Part shown: positions 44,093 through 55,503 of the stretch, in pieces
How positions within the stretch are numbered: the stretch's first letter is position 1
Layout of the letters: each line of letters begins with the position of its first letter
Origin: Platerodrilus igneus
Taxonomy: Eukaryota; Arthropoda; Insecta; Coleoptera; Lycidae
Direction of reading: 5' to 3'
Assembly: GCA_036346225.1 (NCBI GenBank)
Contig: JARFIW010001469.1
Coordinates: forward strand, 6,604,001-6,668,000
Length of the DNA stretch: 64,000 bases
The notes under the pieces: model-generated
The model's database searches: none
What the model was told of the DNA's origin: nothing
The model's input: the letters and a program-made list of their open reading frames with translations, nothing else
Made by a program: the position numbers and the translations under genes

Positions 44093-44673
44093 GTGATACT
44101 GTAGCAATACGCCTGTACGCCCTTTTTGTGAATTAAAAAGGTAAATATTCTTAATCTGTCAATTCTTGATTTTTAATGTATAATTTTAATTGCTTCGGCT
44201 AGCTCAGTTTTTAAATTACGCACGGAGCTTGCGACAATACGACAAATAAAGAGTTTAAATTTTATCTTCTACATCTACCTCCTGTTCTAATCTTTAAACC
44301 AAAACACTATTAAGCGCAAATTATTATAATGTTCTCAAAAATATCTACAACGTATGAAAAATTTAAAGATTCTCTAAATAGAACTTTTATTGAAAAAAAT
44401 TAATATTTATCGTTCCCAAGGATGATCAAAAAGCCAGCAAAATCACTATTATTATTATTAACTGAAGCTCCATGAACGTTCATTCAACTTCTTTAAATAT
44501 TTACGTAATTTATAACGTGTACTCAAAAAAAATGATGCTTGCTGACCCCTCACATAAATTATCATGAAAGCAATTTTTAAAGTATTTAAATTGGAAATCA
44601 CTCTAGCGACCTCCGTTAAACTCCATGACAATTCATATCTGAAGTAAATGCTTGTGTCATTTCCTCATTTAAT
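44093..44673. other. Unassigned AT-rich sequence
   Basis: Nothing recognised. Confidence 0.45.
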
Positions 44674-44825
44674 CCAGTAATTATTTATAATCGCTTATCC
44701 ATAATCATTCATAATCATTCATAATTATTTTTCAGTAATTGTTTATAATCGTTTTCCAGTAATTGTTTAGAATCGTCATCCAGTAATTATTTAGAATTAT
44801 CTTCCAGTGATTATTCAGAGTCCTT
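44674..44825. repeat. Imperfect ~27-bp tandem repeat
   Basis: About five copies of a unit like CCAGTAATTGTTTAGAATCG plus a few bases, with an inserted ATAATCATTC sub-repeat in the second copy. Confidence 0.7.
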
Positions 44826-45000
44826 TTTATTTAGGTTAATATTAGAATTTAAATTAAAACAACTTTTAGTTGCTTACCCCTTTTGAAGGGTTAAAACGAC
44901 AAACCTCCTAATTTTTCATAATTACAATAGTATTATTTCACACTTCACAATAAATCACTTCACGTAAATATATTTGTTTTAATGGTTATTAGCGTGGCCA

Positions 45001-45974
45001 GCCAGCTTTCATTTCCTCTCCTGCATATAAATTTTGTATTTATTCTTGCCATCTAATCACTTTCTCTACAGTTTTTCTTCCGCGCCCCTTATATTTTTTC
45101 TATACGGTTTTATATCCTTAAAATTCATTCTAGTTGGTTTGTATGCTTCGTCTGTCTTTCCTATTTCCATCTTAGTTTATACCTCTTTGCACGGTTCATC
45201 AATTCATTGCCTTTAGTTTTCCTGCATTTGCGAATAATTTTTCATTTTATGACATTCCATCTCTGTTTACCAGCTTCGTCCGGTCTGTTTTTGTATTTTC
45301 GTCTTTCTTGTATTAAATTCAGGATATCCTTTGTTATTCATGGTTCCTTATTTTCTTTTTGTGTATACCCCAGAATATCTCTGACCAACCATGTCTAAAG
45401 CTGGATTTAATGTTATTCCATTCTGTTTCTACTTTCTTAGGGTCAGAAATTTTCCCGATATATTTCAACAATTCATTTGGATTTTTTTAAATCTGTCGTG
45501 GATATCTTTGTCTTTTAATTTCTCAAAGTCACAGTGTCTTTTTCCATTTCTTTTTCTCAAATTTTTAAATTTAAGAAAGGCCTTCATTGTTGCAAAGGTA
45601 TGGTCAGTGTCTATATCTGCTTCTGGGCAGCCTTTACTTGATTCTTAAACCGTTGTCACACAAGAATGTAATATATTTGATGTCTTCCTATATCTTCTGG
45701 CATCTTCCACGTGTCTCGTCTTGTAGCATGATGTTGAAATCATGTGTTTGCAATGGTTAAATTGTTTTTGATGTAACATTCTACCACCCTATTTCCCCTG
45801 TTGTTTTCATGTCAACCAAATATATCTACTACGCTTTTCCGTGCCCTCATTTGCCACTTCATTAAAATCTTCACTAGTTATTAAATCTTCTTGCCATTTG
45901 ACGAATTTTAGTTTCTCGTGTCTAAACCAAATGAACCTATTATCGCTCCTTACATACACTCACCTACCACTGTG
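45001..45974 (-). pseudogene. RTE fragment (endonuclease end and linker)
   Basis: On the minus strand this matches the part of the RTE at about 28385-29250: 'CCTACCACTG' near 45965, AGGCTGCCCAGAAGCAGATA near 45620 (AGCTACCCAAAAGCAGATA at 28622) and GGAAATAGGAAAGACAGACG near 45170. Both ends are cut inside the ORF. Many stops are present. Confidence 0.75.
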
Positions 45975-46550
45975 AAAATAAGCTCCGAAAATTGTTATTT
46001 TAAACAGTCAATAATTAAGAACACCTGCATGTTTGAAAAGTTTACCTTCGTCGAATTTATAAACATATTAGCGCGGACTTCAAAGAAAATATTTCCAACC
46101 GTCAGTTGCTTCGAATAAACAAGCTAACAAAGTTTCTTAAAGAGCGGAAGGGATGCACGATCAATAATATGCTACAGATAAAGACCGATATAAAAGCATT
46201 GGCTTCAAAACGCACGTTCGTATCCACTTGGAGTGAGACGTCGCGGGCAACAATATTGATTTTATATAACTCAAGTGGGGTTGGAACGCGACATCTAATA
46301 TGCATAAGACAGGGATAAAAATATTACAGGCGGAGTTTTATGACGACACAGGACTGTATCATTGGTTGAGATAGATAGTTTTACAACGGACGAACACGCG
46401 ACAGGTGAATGCGATTTTTCGGATTAAATTGTGTGTCCACGAGGTAAATTTCTGGGAGCTTTAAGTCAGTTAGATTAAAATTTGCACAATTATTATTTTA
46501 AATTAAGTGTTTCGCGTGAAGAGTGGCCCGAGAGGTGGCATTTTGAATAG

Positions 46551-46557
46551 TATAAAT
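46551..46557 (+). promoter_or_regulatory. TATA box of L unit D
   Basis: TATAAAT, followed by ACTTGAAGAAAATTA as in unit B. Confidence 0.6.
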
Positions 46558-47708
46558 ACTTGAAGAAAATTAGCAGCGTCCTCTTTGTATTCTGATCGCT
46601 CTTTGTATTTTCATCGCTTTAGACTACGTATACTAATCAACCGAGGTTATAGTATAGGCTTGTGAGTATTGAAAATTTGTATAATTCAGTAAAAATAGTA
46701 TTTAGCACTTATAACGTGGTAAGTTGAGGCCTTGTAGTTATTAACATGTGCAATGTCGAGTGAATTAAATTAACTGAGGTCCAACTAATACCATAACAAG
46801 CTAATAAAGCAATAAACAAAATTATAATATGCGTGAATTTGGATGCTGGGATGGAATGGTAAATGGGTAGCAAGAAGCTCGGCGTATACTGATGTTATCA
46901 TCTATAAATATCTGGTGGATCAGAGCGCATAGTCACGAAGCCAAGGAGTTCTAGTGTATCATCGAAGAAGATGGAGACTTGAGGCATTTTCCAGGTAACT
47001 CATTTGAATTTGCTGTTATTTGATAAACTGTTGGAATTATTTGTGATGTGTGAGTGAACTTTGATGGTTATTTATGGTTAATTAACGTATTGGAAAAGAT
47101 ACGTGTACTTGACAATTATGAGGGTATTTTAAATATTGAAAAAAGGTGTATGTAAAGTTTACTAGATTGCATTATGAATTTAAATTGGATTGTTAAGGGT
47201 ACATGGGTTTATTAATTTGTAGTAATTCTATGCAAGGTCAAAGGCATACATTAATAAACTGGGTTATTATGAGCTCACCATACTCCAGTGTGCAATAAAT
47301 ATAGGGTATTATTTGGGGCCCATTTACTCCAATTGTATTAAATGTGTTTACTAATAAAAATTTAAAACAAGGACTTTACAAAAATATCACTTATTGAATT
47401 GTAACCAAATTGTATATATCTGTGAATAATTGTTTGTAAATGGCGGTAAATAAAGATTGTATGATTGTTGTATTATTTGATGATTTTATTGAATGGTGTG
47501 TGAGTGGGAAGAAAGAATGATTGTAAATTTAGGTAGCCGACAAGAGGTATAGCTGAGCTAGCCAGGGAAGCTGCTGAAGATTGTTGCAGCAGAAGAATCA
47601 GGGTAAGAAAATTTTTTTTGTTGTGAACTTTTTTATTTTTTTTGAAACGTATTTAATGACTCATTCGCGATTATTAAAACTTTAATCCCCGGATCCACAG
47701 CAATCTTA

Positions 47709-47734
47709 TGATGGCCCAACTATGGCGCTCGAAC
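47709..47734 (+). promoter_or_regulatory. tRNA-Lys primer-binding-site-like sequence, unit D
   Basis: TGATGGCCCAACTATGGCGC followed by TCGAAC. It is degenerate in the acceptor half but good in the T-arm half. Confidence 0.45.
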
Positions 47735-47753
47735 TTTGGTGAGACCACAACAA

Positions 47754-47756
<3 letters not shown>

Positions 47757-47798
<42 letters not shown>

Positions 47799-48092
47799 TA
47801 ATAAAATGAAATAATAACTTAGACCTTTTAAGTAAAGCCCAAATGATCATTTCAAATCGAGCTTTTTTTGTTAAGCATTCCCTATACCTAAATCCATTAC
47901 TTTCTGAGATATTTTTGATTTTCTTCAAATTTTAAGAATGTTTTCAATTTACATAACTAAAAATAACTTACTATTGTAGAATATTATAAAACAAATAATA
48001 CATTTTGATTAACTTAAAAAGTCTAAGTTATTATTTCATCTTATTAATTTCAATACGTAAGTATTTATCAACTTACCTTGTGTAAAAACTAC

Positions 48093-48158
<66 letters not shown>
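47757..48158. mobile_element. MITE between two (TA)n arrays
   Basis: TA arrays at 47757-47792 and 48096-48158. The element, about 47793-48052, has TIRs AATGAAATAATAACTTAGAC at the left and the complement of GATGAAATAATAACTTAGAC at the right. Its interior (CCTATACCTAAATCCATTAC and on, 47883-48015) matches the interior of the fold-back arms at 48690-48805 and 49380-49500. It looks like a deletion derivative sharing the fold-back core. Confidence 0.7.
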
Positions 48159-48161
<3 letters not shown>

Positions 48162-50041
48162 GGTGAGTTTTTAGTGTGGCAACGGTCGATAACTCCGTTA
48201 TTATAAAAGCTACGTAAACCAAATTTGGAGGCATGCCTAAAGTGCACATTTTAAAAATATTTGGAAGCATACAGGGTGTTTTATAATTCCAGGGCATATT
48301 AAACTTATATTTTTTTAAATGGAACACCCTATATATTATTACATTTTTGAATAGCCCATAAAAGAGCTTTAATTTGATATTATATTGTATCGGTCTATTC
48401 CTTTTAGTTTTTGAGATATTCAACTGTTTTTAGAAAAAATAACCCCGATTACATACATTGCCACTGCACTAATACACAACTTATGTTAATTTTCAAGATG
48501 CAGAAAATTTTACCATATACCATAGTATATTTGTAAATATCACTCTTTTGAAATTTCTTCCCAGTATACAGGGTGTCAGGTTTCGCAAAATGCAATTTTA
48601 AATTTTTTTAAATGGCACCCTACCAATTTTATTGCTACAATGGATAGTTCATTAAGTGTCCTTTTATTTTTGTTAAGCATTCCCCTATACCTAAATCCAT
48701 TACTTTCTGAGATATTTTTGATTTTCTTCAAATTTTATGAATGTTTTTAATTTACATAACTAAAAATAAATTACTATTGGAGAATATTGTAATACAATTA
48801 ATACATTTTGATTAACAATCAACTACAGTTATCCAATAACAATTTTTCCTAAAGATATAACAACCTACAATAATACGCTATCAACAGAATTCTGTCAGAT
48901 CAACAATATGCATTTTATAGAAAATGTTCAAGCAGGAAATCAGGCAGGCCTTGAAAAAAATAACTATTACATGTAAAGTGTCATTTAGGTTTATTAATTG
49001 TAGTGTGTTGTAATTTAACAGGATATCTCTCTTGGAATATTCTTGATGCAAGTAGGAAATTTTTTAAACTTGCTCCCAATACCCAAATCATACTTATTTG
49101 TTCTTCCACTATAAAATTCATTTTGTAAACTCCTTCAAAGATTACATTTAAAACAGAACTGATAATGTGTTAAATGACAACACACTACAATTAATAAACC
49201 TAAATGACACTTTACATGTAATAGTTATTTTTTTCAAGGCCTGCCTGATTTCCTGCTTGAACATTTTCTATAAAATGCATATTGTTGATCTGACAGAATT
49301 CTGTTGATAGCGTATTATTGTAGGTTGTTATATCTTTAGGAAAAATTGTTATTGGATAACTGTAGTTGATTGTTAATCAAAATGTATTAATTGTATTACA
49401 ATATTCTCCAATAGTAATTTATTTTTAGTTATGTAAATTAAAAACATTCATAAAATTTGAAGAAAATCAAAAATATCTCAGAAAGTAATGGATTTAGGTA
49501 TAGGGAATGCTTAACAAAAATAAAAGGACACTTAATGAACTATCCATTGTAGCAATAAAATTGGTAGGGTGCCATTTAAAAAAAAATTTAAAAATTGCAT
49601 TTTGCGAAACCTGACACCCTGTATACTGGGAAGAAATTTCAAAAGAGTGATATTTACAAATATACTATGGTATATGGTAAAATTTTCTGCATCTTGAAAA
49701 TTAACATAAGTTGTGTATTAGTGCAGTGGCAATGTATGTAATCGGGGTTATTTTTTCTAAAAACAGTTGAATATCTCAAAAACTAAAAGGAATAGACCGA
49801 TACAATATAATATCAAATTAAAGCTCTTTTTATGGGCTATTCAAAAATGTAATAATATATAGGGTGTTCCATTTAAAAAAATATAAGTTTAATATGCCCT
49901 GGAATTATAAAACACCCTGTATGCTTCCAAATATTTTTAAAATGTGCACTTTAGGAATGCCTAATATGCCTCCAAATTTGGTTTACGTAGCTTTTATAAT
50001 AACGGAGTTATCGACCGTTGCCACACTAAAAACTCACCCTG
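48159..50041. mobile_element. Giant fold-back element with ~855-865 bp arms
   Basis: Arms 48159-49011 and 49177-50041 are almost exact reverse complements around a 165-bp loop. The tips read CATGGTGAGTTTTTAGTG and CAGGGTGAGTTTTTAGTG, next to TA on each side, so a Tc1/mariner-like origin is plausible. Inside each arm are further CAGGGTGT/ACACCCT motifs (48266, 48571 and mirror sites), resembling nested element tips. No frame in either arm or loop resembles a transposase. High arm identity suggests recent origin or gene conversion between arms. Confidence 0.88.
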
Positions 50042-51355
50042 TATATTGGTGAGAATTATTTAAAATTATCCAATACATTCGATTCCTCTTCTTTTCCAAC
50101 TAATGTTTATTTAAATTTCAGTGTTTACATTCTTCCAAGACACTTATAGTCTCATACGATATGTGCAGTAGCTGTTTAACAAATAGAAACAATGAAGAAA
50201 TTTTTTAAATGATAATACTATTCTAATTTATGAACTATGAGTTGTGTATGCTTTGTTTTAAACTCAAGCACACACCTCTTTTATGAAAAGTGACGTGTAT
50301 TGATACTCAAGGATAGCATTTAGTTTATTCATCGGTTTGCATATTGAAATACGTGATCTGAAATATAGGTAACTGATTATATTGTTCATTCATAATACTG
50401 AAAATCCGTGTGGCAACTACGTTTAACATTTCTATATTCTTAGTTTAGTGTATTTTTAGTATTAAGACAATAAAATTAATTTTACATTAAAAATATAAAT
50501 ATATTATAAGCTTCAATAAATCAACCATTTGATAAGTATAGCGGTTTCGTACGGGTAGCGACACCCATTGGGAAAATATGTTTCACGACATACTTTTCAA
50601 CAGAGAACGTTTTCTACGATGAAAATGCAACTAGTCGTCGGTAGAGGTCGCTGAAAACTACACTAATTTTTAACGTTATTATGAATGAAACCGTTAGATG
50701 CCAGTGCGCGTTTAAATCGATTCATTGCATTGTTAAAACAAACATAATTCCTTTTTTCCTTTTTGAGAAATATAACTGCGAACCTCTTTCAAATTAAGCT
50801 GACACATCTTGGTCTAAAATAATTGGACGTTTATAAGCTTAGTTATAAAAGTAGGAAGAGAAAATGTGATTTAATTTCAGTATTCCTAGCATGTATTTTC
50901 CAGATTTCAGTTTGAAGAAAAAGAGTCTGAATATTTTACGGCATCTTTACGGAATTTCTATTATACAGACATGATTTAATAATTAAGAAGCAGCAATTTA
51001 TTTCATTATTTTAGGAGAATGGTATTTGTGAGCTTCCTTTGTGTAGAGTGCTGTAATTTAATATTTCTCCTTTAGGGTGAAGTTATGTTCCAAAACTTTC
51101 TAACTTCCTAAAGTTTGGTACGAATTCAATTTTCATTAACGTTTATATTGTTTCTCGAAAGCAAAATAATAATTTTAATATAAGAACCTAATAACTGAAA
51201 AAAAATAAACGGCGTAGGATGAAATTGAGACACTAGTAGGAAATTAGCCCCTATATTTAAATAAAATTACTTGAAACGATTTCTCTGTTGACCCAAAAAA
51301 TGTATTTAACCACTTCTAACTAATCAACCAAACTTCGTTTGGTTAATGAGATGGT
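50042..51355. other. Unassigned AT-rich sequence
   Basis: No coding region, RNA or repeat recognised. Confidence 0.45.
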
Positions 51356-51357
51356 CT

Positions 51358-51396
51358 AGTCTGTCGGTCGGTCGGTCTGTCTGTCTGTCTGTCCGT
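51358..51396. repeat. (GTCG/GTCT)n tetranucleotide repeat
   Basis: Starts GTCTGTCGGTCGGTCGGTCT and continues GTCTGTCTGTCTGTCCG. Confidence 0.9.
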
Positions 51397-51836
51397 TGCA
51401 CGGTTCCTGTGATGTTACAAGACATATAATATATGATTCTTACCCAGTTTTTTACGCTGAATACGAATGCGCTATTCACTTTTCGATATTTCAATTATTA
51501 ATCAAGATATTCGACTTTAAATACGAATTTTTACACATTACTATTTATTATTTTCGCGTACAATTAAATTTCAAATATTTAACACAAAGGTAAGTAATAT
51601 TTGTTGAACTTAATGTCTAAGTTTGGTTGTGAGCCGTACATGCGGCTTAGACTTTTTTTTATATATTAATAAGTAGGTTGAGATATAAAACATGGTTGTC
51701 ATATCCTAATATAACTATAATAATTTTATGGATTACTTACGTAACGGAAATTTCCCCACCTTCATGACTAGGCGGTGATTAAAAATAGAAACACATCTAC
51801 AGTTTTGTCCAAGTTTTTATTTTGTCATTACTTTAT

Positions 51837-51879
51837 AGACCAATCCGAGGAGCTGCAGAAACAGCGAAACCGGTCATGG
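51837..51879 (+). ncRNA. Degenerate hammerhead-like motif with palindromic stem III
   Basis: CCAAT, CCGAGGA (core with U4 changed to C), stem II GCTG-CAGAAA-CAGC, GAA, then ACCGGT, a perfect 6-nt palindrome, then C and ATGG. A palindromic stem III is a feature of dimeric Penelope hammerheads. The core change probably abolishes activity. Confidence 0.4.
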
Positions 51880-53119
51880 GTTGTTTTCATCGTACAACTT
51901 GCCATCAAACACAGTTGATGTAGAATTTATTTTCGGTTTCAATATCGACGACAGAGCATTCAACAAGACATTGAGTAGTACTTGTACAGTGTTCTTTGTT
52001 GAATTTGTCTAGTTAGCACTATGGACATTTTTCCTTGTGTATGCACTTTTCTGAATCTCTAATGGATGTTTGCAGTCGATTTCCCGTCATTGATAAAAAT
52101 ACCAAATTTGAATGTTTTAGACATTTTTGGAACCGATATCTTACTACCCAGCTATTCGAAGGAAAAACAGATATCGCAATCTGGTTCGTCGACTCTCTTG
52201 TTACGTTTATTTTGAACATCCCGTATATTTTTACCGGTTACTAATCAATACGCGGTCCAATAAATTTTCAACTCAGATCTCTTTTTCTTTAACAACGACA
52301 AGTTTAGGCTAAAATTAAATAGTTTACATCCTGTATATTTTATTTTCTGCAATAAATACGCTTTCGAATAATTACTCAATTTCAATCTATTCGCTTCGAA
52401 ACGTAAAGTTAATTATGCTATAACTAAATAGTTCATAGCCTGTTTGTAAATAACCTTTAATTTGTTCAACTTTACAACCGCGTTTAATGAGTTTTTATCT
52501 ATTGTGACAAAGTAACGACTTGTTGAAATAAGACCGCGCACTATTCTCCGGTAAAACCGTGTTTTCCAGTTTAAAATCGCGTTTCGATAACACGGATGTT
52601 TGGATTTCGAATTAGCATCATTTAAATTCATTCTTAATTTGATTCTGTAGCCCGTACGACGAAATTTGTTCTACATTACTCGTTCTGTCACTTTAAAAGT
52701 AATGCACGTTTATTGTTGTCCTGTCAATTAGAGATGTCTTGCGTGTATTTGGTGCGTGTTCCCGCGCTTACTCCATCTAACCTGATTCTATTTTTAGCAT
52801 TTTGTTTTTGCCGGAGGCCAAAGGCATTCTTTCTGGGTGTAGCCCACCTGTTCGCTGCCGTGTAGCAGTTACTATAATTACGATGGTAGCTACGTTGTTT
52901 GCTGACTTCTTCTTTCCGGCGGTTGGCAAGTTAAGTATCCTGACGCAGAGAGGTATTTGCCTTGCATTCTGTTATGCATGTCAAGGATTTTCAATTATCA
53001 ACGGTGGATGGTGTTAAACCAGTCAACCCCACTTATTGAACAGCTGGTTGCGCTGGTGCTTCTGGGTATACGTCGTTGATTCTTGCTACAACGTGGGCTG
53101 TATTTAATGCTTAAGTTTA
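51880..53119. other. Unassigned; GC-richer block near 52790-53040
   Basis: The block at 52790-53040 is richer in G and C than its flanks and open in parts on both strands, but no family was recognised. Elsewhere nothing was seen. Confidence 0.4.
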
Positions 53120-53285
53120 ACACCTGTACTACATTTAAAACCTAAATTTACCTTTAATACTTCAAAATTTAACATACTTGCTAGGGAGTAAATTTATATT
53201 TAAAACTAAATTTGCCTTTAATACAAAATTTAACATACACTAGGGAGTAAATTTACATTTAATACGAAAATTTAACATACTTACG
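53120..53285. repeat. Imperfect ~65-bp tandem repeat
   Basis: About two and a half copies of a unit containing AAATTTACCTTTAATAC, AAAATTTAACATAC and CTAGGGAGTAAATTTA. Confidence 0.7.
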
Positions 53286-55197
53286 ATTGAAAAATTTTAA
53301 GTTTTAATTTTCCTTTTTTTACTGAGTTTATTACATGTTAACCGCGAAATGCTCACTTCGTGGATCTACTATCCAATTTGTCCGTATAATATAATTGTTG
53401 GCGTTGAAATGATAACGCGTATTTTATTGCGTTCTCTTGTTTGTACCGAATTATGTATTTAATTTCATTTTTTTTAAATTTTGTTAATAGATAGTCGTGG
53501 GCGATGTACTTTATTTTTTTTTTTGTATGTAGGCGCATCCCCCCCCCATTCTCCGCGGTTGGTAGTTAGCCTGGTGTTTACTTTTCCTTCGACTACGTCC
53601 AGGTACGTAGCACCCTAAAACTCAGAAAAAGTAGCTTAAGTGTAGATAATTTTTTTGGATCAAAATTGTACGCGCTTCCATTTGATCAACAGAACCAAAC
53701 AAATTTTGTCTGCATGTCTCACCCTAGGTCTTATAATACACAACATCCAAATTCAATTCATGGTTTCGGAGTCTTTGTGTTTTTTTTTTGAATGATCCAT
53801 TCAATGAAAAATCCGAAGCAACTGAAAATGCCTGATGTCTTCCAAACTTGAAGAACTTTTCAGGTCATCAATGATTAAAATTATCTGTAACATTTGTGCC
53901 AAGCATAAAGTTTCATTTTTATTTGTTCCCAATAGACAGGTTGAGAATTTTTTTAAGGATCAATGGCCCTATAATGTATAAGAGCAGAATGGAATTATAT
54001 TTCTGCTTGAAAAACCAAAGAAGGTAGCAACAAATGATATTATTACACTCACAGATGGCGTAATTCTTAATACTTTAAATAATATCGTCAAGTACGCTGC
54101 AGTTTATAAAATTTTTACAATGAAAATCATCACCTACTAAAAATTAGATAACTAATTTAAAATGACCGGTGCAATGGTGAACAATGGTGAAAATCTTTTT
54201 ATTTTCTGAAAATTTATTCTAGCAAAGATTCTTACAAAATTGTTTTTACCTTACTTTTATAGCTGCAATTAGGTAATTATTATACTACAAGTATGATAAG
54301 TATTACGCAACTAAAGTTTATTCGTCGATGATTTTCCTAATAGATTTTGCTGGGTCTTTTTCGCACTCACGCAGATTTTAGTATCGCGTCTATAGCACTC
54401 TTCGTGTTGACGTGTTTTTGATCTGCGCTACTTACCATATTTTCTAACACACCCTGTCGCTTCAAACGCTGCTACAATCGGGATATGTTGGATCGTGAGA
54501 GTATAAGGTTAAATTTTAAAACCGACTATAAACAAATTACCAACTTCGTTAATGGAATTGCCATAAAAAATCTATATAAATATTTGAATTTTCTTTTTTT
54601 TTGGTATAAATCATTATGAAGCTTTGGTGTACACTCTTTATATTATGTAACAACTACAAAACTACAAAATGATCTCAAAACTTGGAAGCTGACGATAGTA
54701 TTTGAAATATCTAAAATCATACATGCAGTGACTGTGAGCGTATAACATCAATTATTACTTCCACAGTTGTTCTTTCAAACAGAAATATAATTCAATTTTG
54801 CGCTTACACATTGTACGGCTCTTATTCCGTAAAAAAATTGTCAACTTGTATATTTCTGTATTCAAATTTTTTATCTCGAAAAAGCTACGGGTATTTTTGG
54901 AACGAATCAATTTTTAAAAGTATTGTGGAGTTAAGTATTGATGAGAGGGGTATTTATCAATTGAATAAAAATCAACAACCTTAATTACAGATTTACTGAA
55001 GAAGTGACTGACTGCCTGACGTATTCATCAAAAGCAGAATGTTACGAGCTTGTGCTTGCTTCTTAGACGATGAGTAGGTATACAAGGGGCGTACGAGCGC
55101 AAAAGTACAATTTTCTAACGAAAAAATACCGGTTTTTCCATGTATTTTAAGCATTAGTCTCAAAAAATCTAAGGTCAGTTTTGCACTTTTTTATACC
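53286..55197. other. Unassigned sequence
   Basis: Homopolymer runs (T and C at 53512-53547) and AT-rich sequence. No gene or repeat recognised. Confidence 0.45.
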
Positions 55198-55345
55198 AAG
55201 CATTGAAATCTTCATAATAGTCTTTAGAATCCTAGTGGCATACATCTTTGATCGTAACCCCATAAAATATGTCATAAGTCGCCCATTATTTTCGTCTTTC
55301 ATCATACCCAATACTTTTTTGTACCAAGCATTGAAATCCCCTTAA
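55198..55345 (-). pseudogene. Small duplicated piece of the DNA polymerase B gene
   Basis: 55240-55320 repeats 55850-55925 with about ten differences: GGCATACATCTTTGATCGTA against CGCATACATTTTTGATTGTA, and CCCATTATTTTCGTCTTTCA against TCCATTATTTTCATCCTTCA. It is flanked on both sides by the same short phrase ACCAAGCATTGAAATC (55197 and 55322), as if bounded by a direct repeat. Confidence 0.65.
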
Positions 55346-55503
55346 GGAGGATCATAAGATCAATTCAGGTCACTTTTCAGCCCAACATCCTGACTGGAGT
55401 GGTCTATTACTTTTATTTTTTAAGAGTATGATAACACTAAACTATATAACATTTTATTATAGATAATATATTTATAATCAATATTCTACATTTTTAATAA
55501 GTA

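Larger units (their letters stand above)
45975..47756 (+). repeat. L unit D (LTR-like, 5'-truncated)
   Basis: The closest relative of unit B: TAAGCTCCGA (45978), ACACCTGCATGTTTGAAAAG (46020), ATGCACGATCAATAATATGC (46153), TATA at 46551, CCAG/GTAACT at 46995, GAGCTCACCATACTCCAGTG (47271), AATAAA at 47293, GCTGAGCTAGCCAGGG at 47552, GGTAAGAAAATT at 47600, a PBS-like sequence at 47709 and CACAACAAT leading into (TA)n. Its first ~370 bp are missing, replaced by the RTE fragment. Confidence 0.65.

Noticed and set aside
43704..44136. Long frames of repeated Tyr-Met, Tyr-Ile and Tyr-Thr residues on both strands
   Set aside because: They are translations of the TATATG/ATGTAC microsatellite, not genes.
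52802..53017. 71-codon plus-strand frame in a GC-richer block
   Set aside because: No recognisable motif; the minus strand is also partly open with no better match.
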